From: Adiantum capillus-veneris
Taxonomy: Eukaryota; Streptophyta; Polypodiopsida; Polypodiales; Pteridaceae
NCBI GenBank assembly: GCA_014529385.2
Contig: CM043953.1
Span: 77,740,872 to 77,804,871, forward strand
Direction of reading: 5' to 3'
DNA: 64,000 nucleotides
Made by a program: the position numbers and the translations under genes. The notes under the pieces are model-generated. The model had not been told where the DNA came from. It did not search any database and worked only from the letters and a program-made list of their open reading frames with translations. This document shows positions 37,838 to 48,802 of this stretch, in pieces (positions within the stretch are counted from its first letter, which is position 1; every line of letters starts with the position of its first letter).

Positions 37838-38987
37838 ATGAAGAGGCTACGGAGCAGCGTTATGCTGGTGCGGCTGGCGGTGACGATAATGGTGATGACG
37901 ATGATGAGGCTGACGAAGATGGCAATGGCAGCACCTCCGAGCATTACGGCTGCGCCTGCTCCGGCGCCTTATTCATCCTTGGCCTTCAATAGGTGGTGCG
38001 TGGCCAGCAGGCGTGCCAGCCACGTGAACTTGCAGGGAGCGATGAGCTTCGCCTGCGGCGTGCAGCCGTCCGTGTGTGACAAGATCCAGCCAGGCCACGC
38101 CTGCTTCCTTCCCAACAACCTGACCTCCCACGCTTCCTGGGTCTTCAATTACTACTGGCAAGCTATCAAAGCTAAGGGCATTCCTTGCAACTTCGGTGGA
38201 GTTGCGCGCTTGGTTCGAAATAATCCAAGTAATCTCTCTCCCTTTTTTAAGTGCGTTCTCTTTTGGGATAGTTTCCTTCAATGTTAGAATTCTCTCTCTC
38301 TCTCTCTCTCTCTCTCACTCACAGAGAGAGAACAATGAGCCCACACAAATTTTTCTCTCATACATGTTCATTGGACACAGATAGTGTCTCTCCCCTCCCC
38401 TAAGGTGAGAACACTTGTAAGTGTTCTCTCTCTCTCTCTCTCTCTTTGTGTGTGTGCGCGCGTGCGCGCAAGAACACTTAAAAAAAGAGAGAAGACTCTC
38501 TTTTTGTGTGGTCTCACGTACTCTCTTTTTGCGAGTGTGCTTGCCTTACGACTTTTGGGTGTTGTTGGGGCGGGGGCATGTGGGTGTCCAATGAACGTTT
38601 ATATGTCACAAGTATACTGTGGTGTGTTTGAGAGAGATGGATTTGTGTGGGCAATTTGTACATGGAAGATGTGTGTGTACGGTTGACAATGTGTGTGTGC
38701 ACACACATATATGTGTGTGTTTGTGTACATATACATACAAGCATGCATATATTTTTATGTAACATATACATACATGTATGTTTGTTTGTATATATATACA
38801 TAAATACACACACTGCATATACATTCTCATACATATTATATTATACGCGCTTGTGAGTGTGTGGTTACTAAACATAGAACCTCAACCAAAGAATGCTATG
38901 AATTTTGAACAAGAATCTTACAAATACTTCTCATAATCTTTTGTTTCGTGTGCAGGCTATGGCAATTGTACCTACCATGATCATTGA
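37838..38987 (+). CDS. Secreted X8-domain (CBM43) protein, callose-binding-like, two exons
   Basis: Join 37838-38228 and 38956-38987; intron 727 bp, GT...AG, phase 1. The join recreates the typical X8 ending NPSYGNCTY. The 140-aa product has an N-terminal hydrophobic signal segment (about residues 1-31, ending MAMAAP), a short Pro/Ala linker, then an X8 domain starting WCVAS with six cysteines in the usual order. X8 domains of plasmodesmal callose-binding proteins and GH17 C-termini bind beta-1,3-glucan in the wall. No GPI-anchor tail follows: the frame stops four residues after the domain (HDH end), so the protein would be soluble, unless there is an unseen later exon. The intron holds CT, GT and CA microsatellites. 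This is the only clear non-transposon gene in the window. Confidence 0.85.
38290..38445. repeat. (CT)n tracts inside the X8-gene intron
   Basis: CT at about 38290-38314 and 38427-38445, followed by GT/GC-rich alternating sequence to about 38470 and CA/TA-rich sequence at 38690-38830. Confidence 0.9.
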
Positions 38988-39120
38988 TTTGGTCACCCAT
39001 CTATTTTCGGTTTCTCAAGCCTTTAATGAGACTTATACTCTTTCTTACAACACAAGGTCTTGAGTTCGAGTGCTACGTGTTATTTTCCCTTGGAAGTATT
39101 TCCACCATGTTAAACTGTTT

Positions 39121-39162
<42 letters not shown>

Positions 39163-39746
39163 CACTTCTTTAACAAGTGAAAATGTTCAATGGCCTACAT
39201 AAGAAGAAGAGAAAGAGTGTGCGGCTCACTACTTACATTTGTCAATTGTCTCACAATGACCTACATATACAAACGATCGCATACAAAAGATAATGCTTAG
39301 TTAATGCCCCTCTTACAAGTAAAAGAAGAAAAAAAGGTTTCCCATTATTACCTTACCATGTGGTACTAATCGAGAAATTTATCCAATGGTCCACAAACAG
39401 CTCCATGCTTTCCCGAAGCCATATGTAGACCAAAAAAGCACTACGTGATGGCAAGTCTCATGTTGAGCATATGTTATCGATTTTGTATTAGAGTGAGAAC
39501 GTGTACTCTTAATTTATTTTGGAGTTTTTGAAAAGTGGTCCCAAGACGTCCCTTGTAATACATTTGATCGGTGAAGACACATTTAGAGGGCACTAACAAG
39601 TAGACCTTAATACTAAATCACATTTTCTCTTGTTGAGCAAGGATACTTGCACATGTATTGATGCACAGATTGAGGTTCTCTAAACTTGGTCCCTCACACC
39701 TACCTCGACAACCAGATTCTCTAAATCACATCAGCCAATATGTATG
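38988..39746. other. Gene-free stretch between the X8 gene and the copia element
   Basis: Contains a (CT)n tract at about 39127-39159. A B-box-like gagttcgagtgc near 39062 hints at a SINE relic, but no matching A box was found. Nothing else was recognised. Confidence 0.5.
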
Positions 39747-39751
39747 CATTT

Positions 39752-40078
39752 TGTTGAGATATCAAGTTCAACATGTATGACTCTTGAATGACTATCATTG
39801 ACACTCATAATCATTGGTATGCCTTGGTGGATACGCATATCTTTGCCATTGATACTACGGTTGTACTACACCGAGTTGGTCTACCTATCAAAGTGATGGC
39901 ATGCTTATCCATGCACCTCACTTACTACCGGTTCACATTAGACCGTTGTATAAGCTTCCTTTTATGTTGTTACTTTCCCTTATGTTTATATATAGATCTT
40001 TTATCTTGAGTTGCTGAAGAAGAAGAAGAATAGTTTTTGCCTCCATCTTTGTATGTGTGTGCATGCTTGCAACAACTC

Positions 40079-40130
<52 letters not shown>
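39752..40130 (+). repeat. 5' LTR of the copia element
   Basis: Starts TGTTGAG and ends ..tctctcca. A 46-bp (CT)n tract (40083-40128) forms its very end. Its body matches the 3' LTR across the gactatca, cacctcact and ggttcacattagac blocks. Confidence 0.9.
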
Positions 40131-40133
<3 letters not shown>

Positions 40134-40142
40134 TATCAGAGC
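40131..40142 (+). other. Primer-binding site (initiator Met-tRNA)
   Basis: TGGTATCAGAGC, complementary to the 3' end of plant initiator Met-tRNA, directly follows the LTR. Confidence 0.85.
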
Positions 40143-40269
40143 TTGGGTGTGGCTGAGGGCTTGGAGCATTAAGAAGCAGCAACAAAGAAAGTAGTCTTGG
40201 GATTCCCAGGAGCCATCATCTAACAATCTTCAATTGAAGTCCTTTCTTTTGGAATTCATTGATGACCAT

Positions 40270-41986
40270 ACAAGGAAGGTATGGGTCTATTTCATGAAGC
40301 AAAAAAGTGAGGTGTTTATTCACTTTCAAAACTCCAATAGTTATGGTTGAAAAACATAATGGGAAAGATGCAAAGTGCATGAGGTCAAATGGAGGGGAGA
40401 ATATTGGTAGTTTTCATATAGATATCCTCTGTAGCAAAATAGTGTTGCTGAGTGGAAGCACATGCACATTGCAAAAGTTTCTGGAGCATCGATGAATGAA
40501 AAGAACACGCCTCATTGTTATTGGGATGAGGCAGTTTTGCTACAGGTGCTTACATTATGAACAAGACCCCTACTATTGCAATACGTTTGTGGTGAAAAAT
40601 TGGATGTATCAAATTTAAAGTGTTCATATGCATTACTTATGTGCATGTGCCGGATGAACTAAGAAGTAAGCTTGGAAGAAGAAAAATGTGTGTTCATTAA
40701 TTATTCCCTTGAGAAAAAAGGGTACAAATGTTAGAATCCTATCACAAATAAATTTAGGGTGAGCAAAGATGTTGTTTTTGATAAAATGTCAATATAGTAT
40801 GCTCATGTGAAAGATAGTTTAGGGATGATGTAAGAGAGAATGTTGCTACAAAAAATGCAAGTGCACAATTGCAAGTTTTGAGTGGGCCACAAGGGTCACC
40901 TAGTGTAGTTCATGGTCAAAATCCATGGAGTGGTAGGTTGTGTGAAAGAGTGAGTCCTATCGACTCTTCAAATGTATTAGGAAAAGGTTGATGATGCCCC
41001 AAAATTGCAAAATTTGAGTGCTGGTCATGAGGGGGACAACAATGGTTCTGAGCAGAGTTTACATGAGGAGTTTCACATACCCTCTGTGAAAACTCTAGGT
41101 GCAAGAAGGATGCAAGTAGGGAACAAGGTACTTGGAAGTGATCCTAGACCACACTGGTCTAAAAGAGTAAGAAATCTTGTGCAGACATTGACTTATGACA
41201 GTTATGTGGCTTGTCATTGTGCATATATAGTGAAGATTATAGAGGAGGTAGAACCCACATTCTTTGAGGATGTTGTTAAAGAAGAAAAATTGTGGCACGC
41301 TATGGATGAAGAGATGGTTTTCCTTGATACAAATGGGATGTGGAGTTGATGCTATTACCAAAGGGAAAGAAGAAATTTGATGTAAGTGGGTTTACAAAAT
41401 ATAAAATAATGATGATGACAATGTGAGCAGGTACAAGGGCAGGCTTGTAACCAAAGGTTATGCACAGACTTATGGGATTGATTATGAGGAGACATTCAAC
41501 CTCATAGTTAAGATGGCTACCATCTGTGTGTTTATTGCAGTGGCTACAGCTTTAAATGGGTGTTGAAACAAATGGATGTAAAGAATGATTTTCTAAATGG
41601 AGACTTGGAGGAGGTTGTGTATGTGGAGGAGCCACAAGGTTATCTAAATATGAGGCTACATGGACTTTTATGCAGGTTAAAGAAAGCATTGTATAGGCTG
41701 AAGCAAGCACTTAGAGCCTAGTATGAAAGGATTGTGGCATTCCTCATTTCATTGGGCTTTGAGATGTTTGGTGTAGATCATTCATTATATGTGCATAAGG
41801 AATTGTGGTGATATACATCTATGTGGATGACTTGATTGTTGGTGGTGATAATGTGGATGAAGTAGAGGGTGTACAAGCTCTACTTATGTAGGAGTTGAAT
41901 ATAAAAGACTTGGAAGACTTGCGGTATTTCCTGGGCATTAAAATTATTCGCACAAAAGAGGGTGTATGGCTGTCACAAAGACAATA
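40270..41986 (+). pseudogene. Copia pol: integrase remnant and reverse transcriptase (first part)
   Basis: Integrase-tail relics (KCMRSNGGE near 40370, then VPDELRSKLGRR near 40650) are followed by the pre-RT block 'LTYDSYVACHCAY' and 'HAMDEEMVFLDTNGMW' (41190-41345). Then come 'CKWVYKI', 'KARLVAKGYAQTYGIDYEETF' style motifs with shifts, 'LYRLKQA', the catalytic YVDDLIV (about 41818-41845) and 'LRYFLGIKI'. It ends at the nested insertion in 'LSQRQY'. Several stops and shifts; inactive. Confidence 0.85.
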
Positions 41987-42319
41987 TGAAAGGTGGGCAT
42001 GGGAACTTCTTCGACACCTAGTTTAATTTTTGATATGACACATATTACATAGATGTGTGTAGCCTTTTGAAAAGGCATCTGGAGATATGAGCTGCCGGAT
42101 ACTGGCTGTGAGACTTTTTGTACATAGACACTTCCTTTTGTATATGCATGATAATAATATATGCTGTAAATATATTGTATGTACACTATGGTCTATTGAG
42201 TGTGAGTCTCTCTCTTCTCTCTGTCTCTCTCTCTCTCTCTGTGGTGTGTATAGCCATGGTTTTTTCAAGCTTAAACCACCTTGAGTTCATTGTATCAATT
42301 TCCCAACACAATCCCTACA
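41987..42319 (+). repeat. 5' LTR of the TR-GAG element (333 bp)
   Basis: TGAAAGG...CCCTACA. It contains a CT-rich tract at about 42209-42240 that is longer than in the 3' LTR and explains most of the 20-bp length difference. Confidence 0.9.
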
Positions 42320-42321
42320 AC

Positions 42322-42334
42322 TGGTATCAGAGCC
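42322..42334 (+). other. Primer-binding site of the TR-GAG element
   Basis: TGGTATCAGAGCC two bases after the LTR end. Confidence 0.85.
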
Positions 42335-43345
42335 TGATCTGATCCCCACTTCCCTCATCATATGTGCAGCCCTCTCAAACAAGAGATGGAAGCTTGAGAG
42401 ATTTTAGTAGTCGAGTGCAATAGAGGCAAATTTGGGCGGTACAAGCAGGAAAATCGGAGCCAACTGTGCAAGAGAAAATTCAACAAACTCAAGTGAGCTT
42501 GGAGCTTCCAAGCATAGTCGGGTGACGAATAATCCAAGCAGAGAGAATCGACAGAATCGACAGTTGTTGATCTCAACACACACAGCTTGGTTGTACACAG
42601 GTTCAGCATAATCGTCAAAACTGGCGCTCCCTTTGTGGGCGATTGTGGGCAGCCACACCATCATGGTAAGATGCAATACAGCGCGACATTGCTACTGATT
42701 TAGCTGCTTGGCACAATTGGCATTCGTCATCTCTGCTAACTGAACTTCCAATCGGGCTTCATGGATGCTAGCGCGTTGGACAAGCGACCCTATCTGCACC
42801 TTCAGGTCATGTAAACCAATGAAGCTTCAGATCACAGCATTTGGACGGCTTCTGCTCACCTTCGATAATCGACAGAAAAAATTTGCAGGCTTTATTTTCT
42901 TTTTTGGTTCACTTTGTAACGTTCAATATTATGTGTTAAAATAAAACCTTGCTCCTACTGCACTTCTACATTACGATATCGGCACTTCCCACAACAAAGC
43001 GTAAAGGTGTTTCTATAAGTTTCCAAGGAAGGGCGCCCTATCACACTCTTAGAAGTTTTCCTTCGAGCACTACTTCAAGGGATTCTCCCGAGAGGTGGCC
43101 ACTTGTCGAAGTCTCTCAAGCAACCTCTATTTAGGAGTACTTCCCCATCCTCACTGAAGCCGAGAACCAAAGAGAAAAAGGTGTTTTTCTTCCTCCATAG
43201 AGGCTTCTCTCGAGATAGGCGCTCTCTCGAAGCTAAGACAAATTTTAAGCGGCATTGCTTTCGTGTGAAGAGGTGCTTCATGATTCTCATTCATGAAGAG
43301 TGACTTCACAATCGAATTTACTAAGCTCGCACCTGCACTATTTTT

Positions 43346-44296
43346 GTGAAAATGGAGAGAGTCTCTATATCGGTAAGACCAAGTCCCATGCATTTTACCA
43401 TGAGCACTTGCATCATGGAAGAGAAAGGAATCATAAAATTTAATGGGGAGGGTTTCCATACCTGGCAGACTAAACTAAGGGGATATTTAATGAAGAAAAC
43501 ATTATGGGCCGTATTAAAAACAACTCTCAGTGATAATGAAGGCACACAAACCAGGGCTTCTACTGCACTTAATCAAGAAAAAGATGAATAGGCACTGGCA
43601 TCATAATTACTGCACTCCATGATAATTATGTACATTTTATAGATGAGTGCACACATGCCTAAGAGGCCTGGCAAGTTCTAGAGGAGAATTTTGGAGCTAA
43701 AGCAAAACGAAGTAAAGTAGCTTGAAAAGGCAACTTTACAAACTTACTATGCTCGAGGGGGAAGACATAGCCAGTTTGGTCAATAGGCTTAAAAGCATGA
43801 TTACACAATTGACCTACATTCAATGTGAAGTACAAGAAGAAGACAAAGTTGCAGTCCTTCTTAGTGCACTTCCTTCCAACTATGACCATATAGTCACAAT
43901 TCTTGAAGAAAAGGAGCCAATTCCAACACTTCAATTGTGGTAAGCTCACTTCAGGTAGAAGAAAGGAAGCAGAAAAATCCACCAACACCAACAAATGGGG
44001 CTTTTATAGCAAGAGAAGGTGAATCATCCATAGATTTCATATCATCTTCCATTGTCCGAAAATGCTATGACTGTGGTAAAATGGGTCATATAGCTAAAGA
44101 CTGCTATATCAACAAATTTTGAAGCACTTGTGGAAAGAAGGGGCACCCTACTTCTAGGTGCTATTCAAAAGTTCAAGATAGCAGCGGCAACAGTAACAAC
44201 AAAGGCAAGAAGCCAGTGAGAGGAGTAGCACATATAGTCCAAGAAGAAGAAACTGAGGATGAAGGGGAAATTTCTTTCGTTACAGATGTACTTTGA
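43346..44296 (+). pseudogene. Copia-type gag polyprotein with CCHC zinc knuckle, frame-broken
   Basis: The gag (UBN2-like) body begins near IKFNGEGFHTWQTKLRGYL, continues through RLKSMITQLTYI and LLSALPSNYDHIVTILEE, and is followed by the knuckle CYDCGKMGHIAKDC (44068-44109). A second half-knuckle and an acidic tail (EEETEDEGE) follow. Stops near 43590, 43722 and 44120 and shifts between them break the frame. Gag would form the virus-like particle that packages element RNA; no pol follows. Confidence 0.85.
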
Positions 44297-44416
44297 AGAT
44301 CCGTTTCTACTCTCTCTAGTTCAAGGGGAGGTATTTTTCATCCTGTGCTGATAGATCTTGTCATCCTGTGTGGATAATTGGGTCTTCAGTATGTATTACA
44401 TGCCCGAGGGGAGGGT

Positions 44417-44729
44417 TGAAAGGTGGGCATGGGAACTCCTTCGACACCTAGTTTAACTTTTGATGTGACACATATTACATATATGTGTGTAGCCTTTTGA
44501 AAAGGCACCTGGAGATATGAGTTGCCGGATACTGGCTGTGAGACTTTTTGTACATAAACACTTCCTTTTGTATATGCATGATAATAATATATGCTGTATA
44601 TATATTGTATGTACACTATGGTCTATTGAGTGTGAGTATCTCTCTCTCTGTGGTGTGTAAAGCCATGTTTTTTTCAAGCTTCAAACCACCTTGAGTTCAT
44701 TGTATCGATTTCCCCACACAATCCCTACA
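44417..44729 (+). repeat. 3' LTR of the TR-GAG element (313 bp)
   Basis: Matches the 5' LTR almost throughout; starts TGAAAGG, ends CCCTACA, preceded by the polypurine tract. Confidence 0.9.
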
Positions 44730-44734
44730 CAATA

Positions 44735-45593
44735 TGCCTTGGACATGTTGAAAACGTATAGTATGGCTGATTGCTAACCAATTGCAATGCCCTTAGATTA
44801 GAATTTGAAGTTGGGGAATGATGTAGGTCAAGTACTTGAGAATGCTACCATGTATAGGAAGATTGTGGGAAGCTTGATCTACTTTACTATCTCCCTTCCC
44901 GACTTGAGCTACATAGTTGGATTGGTGAGTCAGTTTATGTAGTCTCCCAAGAAACCACACTTGGATATAGTGAGGTGCACATTGTGCTATGTGAGTGCTA
45001 CCTTGGATTAGGCACTTGTTTATAGGGCTAATGTGGAGCTGCAACTCTGTGGTTACGCAAATGCCGATTGGGCTAGTAGCACATACGATTGCAAGTCTAC
45101 CAACAGATTCATGTCTTCACTTGGGAGTGGTGCTATCACATGGAGCAACAAGAAGCAACCTACAATTTCTCTTTCAAGTATAGAGGCAAAGCACATGGGT
45201 GCTATAGTGGTAGCATGTGAGGAAACATGGTTGGGATTTCAAGTATAGAGGCAAAGTACGTGGGTGCTATAGTGGTAGCATGTGAGGTAACATGGTTGGA
45301 ATTGCTACTTTAAGAGTTTGAAGTACATGTACAAAGGCCGATTGTCATCTATTGTGACAACCTTAGTAGCATACAATTGGCAAAAAACCCAGTGTCTCAT
45401 TCCAAGACAAAGAACATTGAGGGACACTATCACTTCATTAGAGAGAGGATCTTAGCAGGTGACATAAACCTTGAGTATGTGGTGATGGATGAGCAGCTTG
45501 CAAATATCTTCACGAAGGCCCTTGGACTGGAGAAGATACGACAATTTCGAGTGATGCTTGGAATACAAGCGATGGAATTGAGCTTGGGGGGAG
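44735..45593 (+). pseudogene. Copia pol: end of reverse transcriptase and RNase H (second part)
   Basis: Continues from 41986: 'MYRKIVGSLIYFT', then 'GYANADWASS..DCKSTNRFM', 'ITWSNKKQPTISLSS.EAKHM', and 'HSKTKNIEGHYHFIRERI'. These are copia RNase H blocks in order. A 50-bp tandem duplication of the 'SSIEAKHMGAIVVACEETW' coding segment lies at about 45172-45300. Several stops. Confidence 0.85.
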
Positions 45594-45933
45594 TTTTGAG
45601 TTGTCAAACTCTTCATGTACGACTCCTAGATGACTATCACCAATAGTCATCATCATTGGTGCACATTGGTGGATATGCATATCTTTGCCAATGATACTAC
45701 AATTGTACTACATTGAGTTGATCTACCTACCGGAGTGATGGCACACTTACCCATTCACCTCACTCACTAGTGGTTCACATTAGACCCTTGTATTAGCTTC
45801 CTTTTAAGTTGTTATTTTCCCTAATGTTTGTATGTAGACCTCTTATCTTGAGTCACTGAAGAAGAAAAAGAACAATGTTTGCCTCCATCTTTATGTGTGT
45901 GTGTGTGTGTGTCCGCACACGCTTGCAAGAGCT

Positions 45934-45997
<64 letters not shown>

Positions 45998-45998
45998 A
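45594..45998 (+). repeat. 3' LTR of the copia element
   Basis: Starts TTTTGAG (first TG mutated) and ends ..tctctaca. It contains a GT tract near 45897 and (CT)n at 45939-45994, the counterpart of the 5' LTR tract. Confidence 0.9.
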
Positions 45999-46038
45999 CA
46001 TTTTATATGTCTATGAACATCGATAAAGAATAACAAAC

Positions 46039-46264
46039 TGTTACCGTATACATGTGGTAGTGGTGTGTGTGAACACACTAGGACTGCTGGGGCATTTTTT
46101 CCCTTTTTAGAAAGTTTTTTTCTCCCAAGCATTGTATACATGCCCATCACTCTAGGGCTATCTATCTTTCCATTGCACACTAAGTAACACACTCTCTATC
46201 GTGTGCCTTGAGATTCCTTCATCTTCCAAGCTGTGTGCATTTCTTTGCAACCCTAATTCCAACA
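46039..46264 (+). repeat. 5' LTR of a second copy of the TGTTACC copia family (226 bp)
   Basis: TGTTACC...TCCAACA, same length and similar sequence as the LTR at 1444-1669 read on the minus strand. A primer-binding-like TGGTATTAGAG follows at 46267. Confidence 0.9.
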
Positions 46265-46605
46265 ATTGGTATTAGAGTAGGCTACGTTTTCCCGGGCTTA
46301 GTCGCCAATTGCTCCATCACACGCCTGCTCACTTCTCTAATTACAGTGAGGTTTGGCGAGCGTTCACACGTCGACAAATATTTCGGGAAAGCTCATAGAG
46401 CCCAGTCTGCTCAGATTATTGATTCGGGCTCTACAGGCAGGTCTGCACATGCAATTTCGTCATTTTGTGCAAAATTTCTGTCAGTACCGTTTTCTACATA
46501 ACAGGTGCCTTACAGTCTTTTACGGTTTGTGCTATATAGCACGTATTGTTCCCACTCCGTTTCTCCTATTTTTGGGCAGTTTTAACATCAGGTGCAACAT
46601 TTACC

Positions 46606-48206
46606 ATGGTTGACAACAACACATATGTCTTCAAGATGTTTGCTGCTGAGGACAGGTTGGATGGGGACAATTACCCTATGTGGGCTTATATGATGCAACA
46701 CGTTCTTGTGTCAAAGGGCTTCTGAAATATTGTGCAAGGCATTGATGTACGTCCTGGTTCTGAAGATGTAGGCGATGTTGAGGATGTTGCAGGTCTTGCT
46801 ACAGGATTGTTGCTATTAGAGTTGTTTTGCCTATGGCAGAACAAGCTCGTTGGGATGTAAAGGATGCGAAGGCTCATGTATTGATTGTGTTGTTTGTGAA
46901 GCGCACCATTGTTCCTCACATCCGTTCAGCAAAATCTGCAAAACAGGCTTGGGGATATTCTAGCAGGTCTTTATGCAAGCCACAATGAGGCTAAAATTGC
47001 TTCGCTGCGCAAAGAGCTGGAGTCAAAGATTATGCATGAGGAAGATGATATGGACACTTATCTTGCTGGTGTCAAGGATACCAATGAGAAACTTATTTCT
47101 GCAGGTGAAGTCATTTTAGACATTTCCCTTGTGCAGACTGTTCTTGATGCCTTACTAGATTCTTACCAGACTTTTGCTAGTACTTGGAGATTTATGACCC
47201 AAGGAGAGCCAAAAGTTGTCAAGTTTGATGCATTATGCACATTGTTGTTGCAAGAGGCACTTTCCAGAAAAAACAGGACTAGACAACGTACAATTGAACA
47301 GGATTTTATTGCTTCTCAAAGAAAGGGTGGTAACAACAATGCAGCCACTTCTTATGGTTCTGATGCGAGTGGCAAAACTTATATTCCTAATGCTTTTACT
47401 GGCAGCAATTAATCTGGAAATTCTGGTGATAAGGGCAAAAAGAAGATGCGTTGCCATTATTGTAAAGCTAATGATCACTTGATCAAGCAGTATCCTAAGT
47501 TGAAGGCCAAAGAGGCTAAGAAGAAAGAGGGTGGTTCCACTGCAAATGCTGGTTCCACTACAAATGCAGCCATTGTTGAGTCTTCTGTGAAAGGAGGCTA
47601 TGTTGCTGATGTTGATGCAGAATGGGCTTTTAGTGCAGAGTGTACTTACAATCCTGATGTCCATGATGCATGCTTGTCAGTTGCTGTAGATTCACATGTG
47701 TGGTATTTCGACAGTGGTGCTACAAAGCACATTACCTCACATCATGAATTTTTCACCTCTCTCGAGTCTGTCCCTCATGGGAATTCAGTCACTTGTGCCA
47801 ACAATGCCTCTTATCCGATTCAGGGAGTTGGAAAGATTGTGCTTACTGCTACCAATGGCAGTTCTTTCACACTTGTTGATGCACTTTATGTACCTGGGAT
47901 CAAGAAGAATCTTTTGTCTGTATCTGCACTTGCTAGACTTGGACTTGTAGTCAAATTTGTGGATGATAGATGTACAGTTCATGATCTCAGTTTTGGTGAT
48001 GAAATCGTTGCATCTGGGCTTTTGTGCCGTGGGCTGTATAAGCTCACTTTGTATGAAAAGTGTGGACAAAATTTTGCAAATGCAGTTGCAGATTCAAGGG
48101 CTATTTCATATGCAAAACTTTGGCATGCACATTTTGGTAATCTGAATTTTTCCAGTTTGCTGCGTTTGCAAAAATCTGATATGGTTGCTTCTCTTGAAGC
48201 ACCTCA
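46606..48206 (+). pseudogene. Copia gag, protease and pre-integrase region, truncated
   Basis: Gag starts MVDNNTYVFKMFAAEDRLDG with DNYPMWAYMMQH. After shifts it has 'SLRKELESKIMHEEDDMDTYL', then a Cys/His knuckle-like CHYCKANDHLIKQYP. The protease block WYFDSGATKHIT is at about 47701-47736, and the GAG-pre-integrase block 'LWHAHFGNLNFSSLLRLQK' near 48120-48175. The longest clean stretch is 47446-48213. The element stops abruptly at 48206 in a CT-rich foldback; integrase, RT and 3' LTR are missing. It complements the 1.4-9.5 kb copy, which keeps only the later domains. Confidence 0.9.
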
Positions 48207-48626
48207 GCACTAGCTCTTCTCTCAAACTCTCCCTCTCAAGATTTCTCTCTCTACACTCTCTCTACAGAGAGAGCAATCTTGAGAGGGAGAGTTTGACTCA
48301 GCACCAGCTCCCCTCTCAAACTCTCCCTCTCAAGATCGCTCTCTCTGTAGAGAGAGAGAGACTTTCTCTCTCTGTCCCTCTCTCTCTATAGAGACTCTCT
48401 CTGTCTCTGTCCCCCTCTCTCTCTCTCTGTCCCCCTCTCTCTATAGAGACTCTTTCTGTCTCTGTCCCCCTCTCTCTCTCTCTCTAAAGAGAGAGACTTT
48501 CTCTCTCTATCCCCCTCTCTCTATAGAGACTCTTTCTGTCTCTGTCCCCCTCTCTCTCTCTCTCTAAAGAGAGAGACTTTCTCTCTCTATCCCCCTCTCT
48601 CTATAGATACTCTCTCTGTCTCTGTC

Positions 48627-48657
<31 letters not shown>

Positions 48658-48753
48658 AAAGAGAGCGATCTTGAGAGGGAGAATTTGAGAGGGGAGCTAG
48701 TGCCTCAAAATTAGCTCCCCTCTCAAACTCTCCCTCTCAAGATCTCTCTCTTT

Positions 48754-48765
<12 letters not shown>
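48207..48765. repeat. CT-rich foldback element with internal ~74-bp tandem repeats
   Basis: The block cactagctc.cctctcaaa followed by ctccctctcaagat occurs in direct form at about 48206, 48302 and 48708. It occurs as its reverse complement near 48270-48295 and 48663-48705 (ending gagctagtg). The outer pair spans about 500 bp and is flanked by ctca on both sides. The interior is tandem units of ctctatagagactctttctg plus CT runs. This is a MITE-like or foldback structure, followed by a (GA)n tract at about 48760-48801. Confidence 0.6.

Positions 48766-48802
<37 letters not shown>

Larger units (their letters stand above)
41987..44729 (+). mobile_element. Nested non-autonomous LTR element with gag only (TR-GAG type)
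   Basis: Perfect 5-bp duplications caata at 41982-41986 and 44730-44734. LTRs 41987-42319 and 44417-44729 both start TGAAAGG and end CCCTACA. The primer-binding site starts at 42322 and a polypurine tract (gaggggagggt) ends at 44416. The interior encodes only a copia-type gag with zinc knuckle; there is no protease, integrase or RT, so it needs enzymes from another copia element. Target duplications are perfect, so insertion is younger than the host copia. Confidence 0.9.
39752..45998 (+). mobile_element. Ty1/copia retrotransposon with intact target duplication, split by a nested element
   Basis: Flanked by perfect 5-bp duplications (cattt at 39747-39751 and 45999-46003). The 5' LTR is 39752-40130 and the 3' LTR 45594-45998. 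A primer-binding site TGGTATCAGAGC starts at 40131, and a G-rich polypurine tract (ttggggggag) ends at 45593. Gag and most of integrase are deleted; the rest of pol is degenerate and cut by the nested element at 41987-44729. Removing that insert and one duplication rejoins the copia block 'WLSQRQYALDMLK'. Confidence 0.9.

Noticed and set aside
39058-39075. B-box-like gagttcgagtgc
   Set aside because: No convincing A box upstream and no defined ends; too weak to call a SINE.
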